A stretch of 10,678 nucleotides of DNA. It comes from Planctomycetota bacterium. Its GTDB lineage: Bacteria; Planctomycetota; UBA8108; UBA1146; JAJFFE01. Within the stretch, counting starts at the first letter, position 1, and the number at the start of each line of letters is the position of its first letter. Positions 1 through 7,500 of this stretch are shown here, one piece after another. The stretch covers positions 1 through 10,678 of the forward strand of contig JAGQRC010000058.1 of assembly GCA_020425835.1 (NCBI GenBank), given 5' to 3'. A program made the translations under genes and the position numbers. Under the pieces are notes generated by a model, which was given only the letters and a program-made list of their open reading frames with translations, had not been told where the DNA came from and did no database searches.

Positions 1-1791
1 AACCTCGACATCGTGCGGCAGTGCACCGCACGACCCGAGCTCCACGCGGTGCTCGCCGAGGCCGACCTGTTGGTCGCCGACGGCATGATGCTCGTCTGGG
101 CGAGTCGCCTCGCGGGGAGCGGTTGTCCGGAGCGCGTCTGTGGCTCCAACCTGATCTCGAGCCTGAGCGCGGAGGCCGCGGCCCGCGGTCGCTCGGTCTT
201 CCTGCTCGGCGGCTCACCCGGGGCGGCCGAGGGTGCCACCGAGGTCCTCCGCGCCCGACACCCCGACCTCGCGATCTCCGGGACGCTCTGCCCGCCGTTC
301 GGCTTCGAGCACGACGAGGTGCAGGTCGAGGAGATCCGGCGCGCACTCCTGTCGACGAAGCCCGACATCGTCTACGTGGCGCTCGGCTTTCCGAAGGCGG
401 AGAAGCTCATCCAGCGCCTGCGCGACGAACTCCCGAACGCGTGGTGGATCGGCGTCGGCATCAGCTTCAGCTTCCTGACGGGCGATGTGCGCCGAGCCCC
501 GCGGTGGATGCAGAACGCCGGCCTCGAGTGGTTCCACCGGCTGCTCCAGGAGCCTCGACGGCTCTTCCGTCGGTTCGTGCTCCAGGGTCCTCCGTTCGCC
601 CTGCGACTCTTCGGCGACGCGTTGTGGCAGCGGCTCTCCGGGACGTCCGCAGCTCCCGTCGTTGCGAAGCGCCGCCGACGGAGTGCGCCACTGGCACCCG
701 CGACGGCCCGGGTCGTGATTCCTGCCCGTGGCGCCTCCGAGACGTTGGAGGAGTGTGTTCGCGCGATCGCGGACTCTCGGACCTCCGCCGCGTTGGAGAT
801 CGTGGTCGTCGACAACGGCGACAACGGCGATCTCCGACGAGCGCTCGCGGGGCAAACGGTCCGAGTCCTGGGCGAGACGGAGGCTCGGAGCGCGGCGCTC
901 GCTCGGAACCGTGGCGCGGCCGGGAGTCGCGACGACTTCGTCGTGTTCGTCGATGCCGACGTCATCGTCGACCCGGACTCGATCGAGCGTCTCCTCGAGC
1001 CCTTGCGGGATGGGCGCGCCGACGCGGCGGTCGGCAACTACTCGACCGACGTTCGAGGCAAGTCGTTCGCGTCCGCCTTCAAGCAGCTCTACACCGCCAC
1101 CACCTACGCGCGCGAAGGGACGATCCGCAACGAGTTCTGGACCGCGCTCGGTGCGATCCGCCGGACACGGTTCGAGCGTGTCGGCCGGTTCGATGTCGCG
1201 TTCCGCGGCGCGGTCGGCGAAGACGTCGAGCTCGGGCAACGCTTGACGCGGCAGGGTCACCGCATCGTCGCCGTTCCGGATGCCGTCGCGCATCATCGCA
1301 AGCGCTTCACGGTGCGAGGGATCTTCCGCAACGATCTCCGGAAGGGGACGAGCGCGGTGGCATTGGGGCTCCGGGCGGGGAGTCGGATCTCGGACAATCG
1401 CCACGCGACCCGCGGTGACATGCTCGCGGTGCTCTTCGCCTACGCCCTGTCCGCGCTCGGCGTGGGGACCTCGATCGCGGCGGCGCTCCTTCCGGCCGCG
1501 ACGCTTCCCCTCGGACTGTCGACCCTGTTCGTCGCGGTTCTCTACGGGATCGCGCGCTGGAACCTGCTCACGGCCTACCGCGGGCGCGGTCGCTGGTTCG
1601 CGCTGCGGGCGCTCGGGCTCCAGGTCCTGCTCGACCTCGTCCGAGGTCTCTGCGTCGGGAGTGGCGTCGCGCGGCACTGCGGAACTCTGGTCTCTCGCCC
1701 CGCGGTCGCTCCCGAGCAGAGCGTCGTCGTCGAACGCCCTCGAACCGTCGAGCGACACCGCGTCCGAGAGTCTCGCGAGGTGGCCCGTTGA
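1..1791 (+). CDS. Two-domain glycosyltransferase: WecG/TagA/CpsF (GT26)-like plus GT2-like, 5' partial
   Basis: The frame is open from the first base, so the start lies upstream; 596 residues are visible. Residues 1-195 look like a WecG/TagA/CpsF transferase, which adds a sugar (classically ManNAc or ManNAcA) to a lipid-linked acceptor at the inner membrane face. Visible marks are VADGMM (D27), ERVCG (R45), FLLGGSPG (67-74), a VALGFPKAE block (126-134), RAPRWM and GLEWFHRLLQEPRR (174-187). The usual GxPxQE motif reads GFPKAE, with Ala for Gln. A basic linker (223-228) leads to a GT2-type domain (about 236-440): VVIPARG, the FVDAD metal motif (D318, D320) and GEDVELGQRL (406-415). Two hydrophobic stretches follow (about 474-500 and 501-520), then a short polar tail. 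The GT26-GT2 order in one chain suggests two consecutive sugar transfers in exopolysaccharide or glycolipid synthesis. The exact sugars cannot be read from the sequence. The stop overlaps the next start (TTGA). Confidence 0.9.
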   Translation, partial: NLDIVRQCTARPELHAVLAEADLLVADGMMLVWASRLAGSGCPERVCGSNLISSLSAEAAARGRSVFLLGGSPGAAEGATEVLRARHPDLAISGTLCPPFGFEHDEVQVEEIRRALLSTKPDIVYVALGFPKAEKLIQRLRDELPNAWWIGVGISFSFLTGDVRRAPRWMQNAGLEWFHRLLQEPRRLFRRFVLQGPPFALRLFGDALWQRLSGTSAAPVVAKRRRRSAPLAPATARVVIPARGASETLEECVRAIADSRTSAALEIVVVDNGDNGDLRRALAGQTVRVLGETEARSAALARNRGAAGSRDDFVVFVDADVIVDPDSIERLLEPLRDGRADAAVGNYSTDVRGKSFASAFKQLYTATTYAREGTIRNEFWTALGAIRRTRFERVGRFDVAFRGAVGEDVELGQRLTRQGHRIVAVPDAVAHHRKRFTVRGIFRNDLRKGTSAVALGLRAGSRISDNRHATRGDMLAVLFAYALSALGVGTSIAAALLPAATLPLGLSTLFVAVLYGIARWNLLTAYRGRGRWFALRALGLQVLLDLVRGLCVGSGVARHCGTLVSRPAVAPEQSVVVERPRTVERHRVRESREVAR

Positions 1792-2969
1792 AGCGCGGTG
1801 CCCCGTCGGTTCTCGTCGGCAAGGCATCCCTTGCGCAACGCGCTCGCGCCGTCAAACGACTGATGGCGCCCGGCGTTCAGCTCCCCGTCTACGCGCTGGT
1901 GTTCGTCACGAACCGTTGCGACGCGAAGTGCAAGCACTGCTTCTACTGGCAGGAGCTGAACCAGAACCCTCGAGCGGAGCTCTCCATCGACGAGTACGAC
2001 GCGCTCGCGCGATCCATGGGGCCGATGCTGCAGGTCACGTTGACCGGCGGGAGCCCCGAGCTGCGACGCGATCTCCCGGAGATCACGCGGCGGTTCGTCG
2101 AGCACTGTCGTCCGGCGAACATCACGTTCTGCATGAACGGGTACCACACCCGTCGCATCGTCGAGCACGCCGAAGAGGTCCTCCGGACCTGTCCGGACCA
2201 ACACCTGACGATCGGGCTCTCCCTCGACGGGATCGGCGACGCGCACGATGAGGTGCGCGGTATGCCCGGCCTGTTCGATCGCGTCGTCGAGACCTTTCGA
2301 GCGTTGCGGGAGTTGAGAGCGATCCACGGCCCGCGCTTCCGTCTGGCCGCCGCGATCGTCGTCTCCGGGGTCAATCACGCCGAAGCGAAGGAGACCGCTG
2401 CTTGGGCGAGAGCGCATCTCCCGATCGACGTGCTCAAGCCGATCCTGGTGCGCGGTGACGTGGTGCGGAACCCGACGCCCGATGCGAGGGCGCTGGAGAT
2501 CGAGTGCGGACAGACCTACCTGGACATCGTCGACGGTGACGATGTGCCCCTGCGGAGCGGACCTGGCGCGAAGGCGACCGCGATGGCGTTCGCGGTGAGC
2601 GTGAAGGAGATGGTCCAGCGCGGACTGATCAGCGAGATCCAGGAGAGCGGCGTCGCGTCGTTCGTCTGCTCGGGCGCGCGCGAGACGGTGGTGATCCACC
2701 CGGACGGCCGGGTCGCCGGCTGCGAGATGCGTCCCGAGATCCTCGGGCGTCTGCGCGACGTGGAGATGGATCTCTCGCGAATCTGGAAGGGGGATCTCGC
2801 CCGGGAGTTCCGGAGCCGGCGGGACCCGGATCGCTGCCCCGGCTGTACCCATCACTGCTTCATCAGCCCCCCGATCTTCCGGTCCCCGACCCTCTGGCCC
2901 CGGGTCGCCCGAGCCGCCTGGAACATCGGGCGGGGACGGGGAACATCGCGCCGAGTCTCCCGGAGCTGA
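1788..2969 (+). CDS. Radical SAM protein with SPASM-like C-terminal cysteines
   Basis: A 393-residue protein. The radical SAM cluster motif CxxxCxxC is seen as CDAKCKHC (C44, C48, C51), followed by F52 and a TGGSP motif (86-90; GGEP is commoner). Radical SAM enzymes cleave S-adenosylmethionine with a [4Fe-4S] cluster to start radical chemistry. The C-terminal part has C294, a HPDGRVAGCEM strand (304-314, C312) and CPGCTHHC (C350, C353, C357). This pattern fits a SPASM- or twitch-type domain binding an auxiliary Fe-S cluster. The TTG start is supported by GAGGTGG at 1777-1783 and by the 4-base overlap with the glycosyltransferase stop; an internal ATG at 1863 is less well placed. Translational coupling points to a shared pathway, perhaps modification of a sugar or lipid intermediate, but such proteins also modify peptides, so the substrate is unknown. 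The last 30 residues are basic and poorly conserved in appearance. Confidence 0.88.
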   Translation: MKRGAPSVLVGKASLAQRARAVKRLMAPGVQLPVYALVFVTNRCDAKCKHCFYWQELNQNPRAELSIDEYDALARSMGPMLQVTLTGGSPELRRDLPEITRRFVEHCRPANITFCMNGYHTRRIVEHAEEVLRTCPDQHLTIGLSLDGIGDAHDEVRGMPGLFDRVVETFRALRELRAIHGPRFRLAAAIVVSGVNHAEAKETAAWARAHLPIDVLKPILVRGDVVRNPTPDARALEIECGQTYLDIVDGDDVPLRSGPGAKATAMAFAVSVKEMVQRGLISEIQESGVASFVCSGARETVVIHPDGRVAGCEMRPEILGRLRDVEMDLSRIWKGDLAREFRSRRDPDRCPGCTHHCFISPPIFRSPTLWPRVARAAWNIGRGRGTSRRVSRS

Positions 2970-3031
2970 GGTCGGAGCCGATGTGCTGTGTCAGTACACT
3001 CGGACGGGTGTGGGGAGCAGGAGCAGGAGTC

Positions 3032-3051
3032 GAGACCGCGGTGACGGTCTC
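3032..3051 (+). promoter_or_regulatory. Hairpin in the leader of the small dockerin-like gene
   Basis: Perfect 7-bp inverted repeat GAGACCG / CGGTCTC with a 6-base loop, 30 bases before the GTG start of the next gene. It is followed at 3053-3066 by an imperfect palindrome centred on CCATGG, then the ribosome binding site. There is no T-tract, so a simple intrinsic terminator for the upstream operon is unlikely. A 5' leader structure or an operator is possible. Function is not shown by the sequence. Confidence 0.35.
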
Positions 3052-3068
3052 CGGTACCATGGTGCCCG

Positions 3069-3076
3069 AGGAGGTG
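3069..3076 (+). promoter_or_regulatory. Ribosome binding site deciding the GTG start at 3081
   Basis: AGGAGGTG matches the anti-Shine-Dalgarno sequence almost fully, with 6 bases between AGGAGG and the GTG at 3081. It fixes this start over the open frame further upstream, and the resulting protein begins directly with a signal peptide. Confidence 0.8.
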
Positions 3077-3080
3077 TGTC

Positions 3081-3929
3081 GTGCCGGTTCGGTTCATCGT
3101 CGTTGTCATTCTGTGTCTCGGGGCTTCGGGTCCTTGGGGCTCGCGCGCGTCGGCGCAGACGTTCGCGTTCGATCTTCCCGATCAAGCGGTCGGTTACGAT
3201 CCTGGAGACGGCGTCGCCGCCTTCCAGGTGGAGTCCACGATCCAACAGACGAGCGGAGCGCCCGCCGAGACCGTCGCGTTCTCGTTGGCGATCGCCCACG
3301 ATTCCGCGTTCCTCGACGTCACGGGGGTCTCGACGGTCGGTGTTCTCGCCGCGATCGCGGGGGGAGCGGGTCCGGACTTCCTCGGGATCGAGCTCTACCC
3401 CAGTGGTTGCAGCGCCGGCTGTCTCTACCGGTTCGACATGTCGGAGCCGATCACGTTCGGATCGGCCGAGCCGGTGCTCGCGATCGACTACGAGGTCGAT
3501 GCGGGCGTTCTCCTCGGAGACGCCAACGGTGCGACGACGAACCTCGTCTTCGACGGGTCGTTCGCGCTGCCGTCGGTGGCGAACGTCGTCGTCGTCGGAC
3601 TGACCGAGCTCACCGCCACCACCGATGGCGCGACGATCACCTTCGACTCGATCGTCGAGGAGTTCATCCGTGGGGACGTGAACGGGGATGGAGGTCTCAG
3701 CCTCGCGGACGCCGTGGCCATCTTCACGTTCATCTTCGGGGGCACGGTCGTCGACTGCGACGACGCCCACGACGCCAACGATGACGGAGCGATCGATATC
3801 GCCGACGGCGTCTACGTGTTGTCCTACCTGTTCACGATGGGTCCGGCCGTTCCGTCTCCCTCGGGCGCGTGCGGCCTCGATCCGACGGCGGACGCCATCG
3901 ACTGTGCGACCTCGCCGTCCTGTCCCTGA
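3081..3929 (+). CDS. Secreted protein with cohesin-like domain and C-terminal dockerin-like unit
   Basis: A 282-residue protein with a Sec signal peptide: a short basic start (MPVRF), a hydrophobic core, and likely cleavage after ASA (residue 25). Residues 26-165 are predicted beta-rich. The pattern VAFSLAIAHDSAFLDVTGV (65-83), then PVLAIDYEVDAG (131-142), resembles the cohesin fold, where it would be a binding partner for dockerins; this is a pattern judgement. Residues 195-282 form a dockerin-like unit with two 12-residue calcium loops, D199-D210 (DVNGDGGLSLAD) and D231-D242 (DANDDGAIDIAD). A Pro/Cys tail with C264, C275 and C281 follows, and C226 lies between the loops. No catalytic domain is visible, so a structural or adaptor role at the cell surface is more likely than an enzyme. 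The gene stands alone between leaders of 111 bases upstream and 104 bases downstream. Confidence 0.82.
   Translation: MPVRFIVVVILCLGASGPWGSRASAQTFAFDLPDQAVGYDPGDGVAAFQVESTIQQTSGAPAETVAFSLAIAHDSAFLDVTGVSTVGVLAAIAGGAGPDFLGIELYPSGCSAGCLYRFDMSEPITFGSAEPVLAIDYEVDAGVLLGDANGATTNLVFDGSFALPSVANVVVVGLTELTATTDGATITFDSIVEEFIRGDVNGDGGLSLADAVAIFTFIFGGTVVDCDDAHDANDDGAIDIADGVYVLSYLFTMGPAVPSPSGACGLDPTADAIDCATSPSCP
3663..3926 (+). repeat. Dockerin-like/Cys-tail unit, copy A (C-terminal)
   Basis: Residues 195-282 of the protein starting at 3081. Two DxNxDGxxxxxD loops are separated by a segment with one Cys, followed by a proline-rich stretch and CGLDPTADAIDC plus a last Cys. The layout matches the units at 4534-4797 (minus strand) and 7987-8256 position by position. 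Confidence 0.8.
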
Positions 3930-3961
3930 GACGCGGACTCCGTGAACGCCGTCGTCGTCGA

Positions 3962-3977
3962 GCGGGTCGCGCCCCGC
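3962..3977 (+). terminator. Possible weak hairpin after the small dockerin-like gene
   Basis: GCGGG / CCCGC, a 5-bp stem with a 6-base loop, lies 32 bases past the stop at 3929. It overlaps an alternative pairing GTCGC / GCGAC (3966-3985). There is no T-run. In such GC-rich sequence short stems arise by chance, so this is only a candidate. Confidence 0.2.
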
Positions 3978-4033
3978 CCGGCGACGCGCTTCGATCCGAT
4001 GGCCATGATGTTCCTCTCGGAGAGGATCCCCCC

Positions 4034-4486
4034 GTGCCCGCGACCCGCATTCTCCGCACCATGCGTGACCGCATTCGAACGCTCGCCGAGTCGATTCCGC
4101 GCGAGGAGGCGTTCGCCGTCCCGCCCGGATTCTCGAACAACATCGCCTGGAACATCGGCCACATCTTCGTGACGCACCAGATCCTGTGCTACGAGCTGAG
4201 CGGGCTCCCGATGAAGATCGAGCCCGAGCTCCGCGCCATGTTCGCCAAGGGGACGAGTCCCGCCAGTTGGAAGAGCGAGCCGGATCTGGAGCTGCTCTAC
4301 CCGAAGTTGACCGATCTGGCGGAGGTGTTCGAGCGCGACTACGCCGCGGGTCTCTTCGAGCACTACCAGCCCTACACCACCAGCGCCGGGGTCGAGCTGC
4401 GATCGATCGAGGATGCCATCGCCTTCAACAACGTCCACGAGGGCATTCATCTCGGCTACGTGATGGCCATGCGGCACGTGCTCTGA
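4034..4486 (+). CDS. DinB-like (DinB_2/YfiT superfamily) protein
   Basis: A 150-residue protein, a normal size for DinB-like four-helix bundles. The GTG start at 4034 follows GGAGAGGA (4019-4026) with a 7-base gap. The frame is open further upstream, but that part overlaps the end of the previous gene and codes an arginine-rich stretch that looks spurious. An in-frame ATG at 4061 would give 141 residues. Family marks are NNIAWNIGHIFVTHQ (35-49, H43) and NNVHEGIHLGYV (132-143, H135 and H139), which would supply the three metal-binding histidines at one end of the bundle. Relatives include thiol-dependent transferases and stress-induced proteins of unknown role, so the reaction cannot be named. 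No signal peptide is seen, so it is probably cytoplasmic, unlike both neighbours. It converges on the minus-strand gene ending at 4531. Confidence 0.85.
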   Translation: MPATRILRTMRDRIRTLAESIPREEAFAVPPGFSNNIAWNIGHIFVTHQILCYELSGLPMKIEPELRAMFAKGTSPASWKSEPDLELLYPKLTDLAEVFERDYAAGLFEHYQPYTTSAGVELRSIEDAIAFNNVHEGIHLGYVMAMRHVL

Positions 4487-4493
4487 CCAGCAC

Positions 4494-4519
4494 CCGCGCC
4501 CCTCGTTCCTCCGGCGCGG
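4494..4519. terminator. Inverted repeat at a convergent gene junction
   Basis: CCGCGCC (4494-4500) and GGCGCGG (4513-4519) form a perfect 7-bp stem with a 12-base loop. It sits in the 44 bases between the stop of the DinB-like gene and the stop of the converging minus-strand gene. The position suits a shared terminator, but no T-tract follows on either strand. Confidence 0.35.
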
Positions 4520-4530
4520 ACGACGACTCC

Positions 4531-7500
4531 TCAGGGACACGGGTACGAACCGCAGTCGAGGGTATCGAGCGTCGAGTCGACGCCGCAGCTCGAGTGCGGC
4601 GGAGGCGGTGGGGGACCGAGCCCGAAGAGGTAGGACAGCAGCACGATGGCATCGGCAATGTTCATGCCCCCATCGTCGTTCGCGTCGGCCGCATCGCGAC
4701 AGGAGGGTGTGATCCCCCCGCCGAAGAGTGCGTTGAGGATGAACACGGCATCCGAGATGTCGAAGCCGCCGTTCGAGTTCGCGTCGCCTCGCCGGAACGT
4801 CGAGCCTGTCGTCGCGCGATCGACGCAGATCGAGATTTCGTAGCCGTCGAGGGTGCCCACGTGCATCGGCTCGTGGTCGATGATCGTCAGGGTCCACCCG
4901 CCCGCCGCCGTTTCGCCGTCGAAATCGGAGAGTCGACCGGGTCCGTGGGCGGGTTTCGGGCCGAAGCCATCGAAGCTCCCCTCGGGCTCGTCGGGCGGGG
5001 CGCCGTCGATGCGGCGATCCAGTCCGGGAACGTCGCTGGGCGAGCGATCGAAGAGGGTCACGACCGTTCCGGAAGGAGACTCGAGCGTGAGTTCGAGATC
5101 ACCGACGAACTCGTGCGTCACCGAGAGTCGCACGTCGACATCGACGACGGTGCCCGGATCGGTCACCGTCGTGGTGACGCTCACTTCCGAGAGGTCGTCG
5201 ATGGGGAGCGCTGGCGTGTCACCCACCGAAACGGCCCCGGGGAGCTGGTGACAGTCGATCCGCCCGGGCAGCGGGACCGGGTCGACCGCGGCGATCTCCA
5301 GGATCGTGGCGCTCGCGGGATCGATGGCGAACCAAGAGGCGACATCGGCCGAGCCGGTCTCCACGAAAGCCAAGCCACGGAGATCGTCCGCGAGTCCCGC
5401 CGTCGGCAAGCTGCGCCGCAGTGAACCCGTCGTCGAGTCCACGGTGGTGACCCGTTCGATCGCGCTCGATCCGTGAGCGATGTCGAGGATCGAGCCCCTC
5501 CACGCGACGCTCGACAACGTGGCGCTCCCCGCGATGGCGAACGACTCCGCGAGGTCGATCCCGGACAGAGTGGTGTGGCGAACGGTCGCGCCCGCGGCGT
5601 CGGCGATCCACAGGTCGGCGCCGTCGCTGGCGGCATCCGTCACGAGAGGGGATCCCGACGCGAGCAGCGATCCCTCGAGCGCCGCGCCCCCACCGAATCC
5701 ATCCGTCGTGTAGATCTCGTCGTCGATGATCCAGACGAGCGATGACCCCGCCGTCGCGAGCGCGCGAATCTCGCCCGGCACCGGAGCGGGGACGAAGAAG
5801 GGCGCGCCGAGGTCGAGGAGATCGTGGGCGTGGGCGCCGCCGGCGACCGCGTCCGCCACGTAGACCGACGGCCCGAGCACGGTGATCCCGACCGGCGCGA
5901 TCCCGACCGTGGGCGCGGATCGGAGAAGCGTGCCGGCGACCGGGACCGGGACCGCGATGTCGTTCTCGATCGCGTGAGTGACCGAAGCGCCCACGACCCC
6001 GCGCACCGCGACGCGATGGAGACCGTAGTCGACGACGACCGTCGCGCTCGCCGGATCACCCGAGAGCAGAGGACCGGACACCGTGACCCCGATCGCATCG
6101 TCGATCAGGATCTCGGCCGAGTCGTAGCCCATCGGGTTGGTCCAATCGAGCGTCAACGACCGTCCGGAAGCGCTGATCGCCAGTTCATCGGGAGGCTGCA
6201 GGAGGTCGAGGTCGACGACGATCTCTGCGTCCGCCTCCACCGGTCCTCCGCGGCTACTCCCCACCCGCCCACGAACCGCCAAGGAGTGGACGCCGGGGGT
6301 GAGGTCCGTCACCGAGTAGCTCGTCGCGGTCGCTGCGAGGCTCACCGGTATCGTCCGATCGAGATGCGCCTCGATCGCGGTGAAGGGGTTCGGCGACGGA
6401 AGGGTCCAGCTCCACGTCGCATCGAGACCGGTCACCGACGCTTCGAGGTCGGACACCACTTCCGGGAAGGTCGGACCGATGACGATCCGTTCGCGTCCTG
6501 CGAAGCGATGACCCCCGGCCGAGCCGACCAGGTCGACCACGCGGACGTCACCCGGCTGGAACGGGTAGTCGACACTCTTCGCCGACCCCTGCCTCGCGGC
6601 CCACGGGTGGCCGTCGACGCGTATCGAGAACTCGTCCGGATTGCCGAAGGTGCCGGTCTGGATCGTGTCGCCCACCGCGCCGAGGCCGGGCCCGCCGCAG
6701 TGGTAGTCGTTCGGGTCATCGTGCGCGATCGAGTCGATGTCGCCGCTCACTGCCGCGGAGGAGAACGACAGCCCGATCGACTCCGCGGTCATGTGCAGCT
6801 GCGTGCCGAGGGATGAGTAGGTGAACGCGTCGAAGAACCGGAAGATGTCGCCGGCCGAGTAGGTCGAGCCGAGAGAAACGCTGGTTCGCGTCAGCGAGTA
6901 CCAGCCCTGACGCTCGGCGAGTAGTCCGTGGATGTTGAGACCGAGCGCGTCGATGTCATCGCCGTCGGGGTCGAGTCCCAGGCTCGCGGCCGTTCGGTAG
7001 ACGGTGATCGTCCCCGCGGTGTCGAGTTTCAGGAGATCGGCCGGTGACCACCCCTGGCTGGCGACCGGAGCGTCGATCGAGAAGTAGATGTCGCTCGACC
7101 CTGCGACCGTCGGCCCGTGCACGTCGAAGCCCTCGACGTTCGAGACCATCGGTGCGGTGTTCCGCGGAGTGCCGATGGTTCCGGTGAGGCCGAGCTGCTT
7201 GCCGCTCAGCGGGCTTCCCGCGAGCTTCTGGCTCTGGTTCTCGTCCATCGCCTTCGAGTTCGACCCCGCGGCACGACTCGTCGTCGGCCGGTCCTTCACC
7301 CAGAAGATGTCCGCCTCCGCTTCGGATGCCGGTTCGCTGGCCACCGCGCTCTTCGAGATGCCGGCGGTCTTCCCATCGGCGCGGAGCTCGATCGAGAAGA
7401 GGAAGTGCGAATCCGGATTGCGCTCGGTGCCCCGATCGTGCCCGAAGCTCAAGGCATCGGCGGTGACCCCGTACGGTGCGAGAGCGGTGGCGAGTCGTGT

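Noticed and set aside
214..2855. Long minus-strand frames (537 and 426 codons) opposite the glycosyltransferase and radical SAM genes
   Set aside because: Typical mirror frames of GC-rich coding DNA; the plus-strand frames carry family motifs throughout.
3869..4033. Upstream extension of the DinB-like frame
   Set aside because: It overlaps the end of the dockerin-like gene and codes an Arg-rich stretch; the GTG at 4034 has a well-spaced ribosome site.
3824..4897. 357-codon minus-strand frame across the DinB-like gene
   Set aside because: It crosses three real genes on both strands, has no recognisable motif, and its C-terminal part is a frame-shifted shadow of its neighbours.
4186..6816. 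Plus-strand frames of 412 and 330 codons opposite the large secreted protein
   Set aside because: The products are Arg-rich and low in complexity; the minus-strand frame encodes a P domain, FN3-like domains and a dockerin-like unit.
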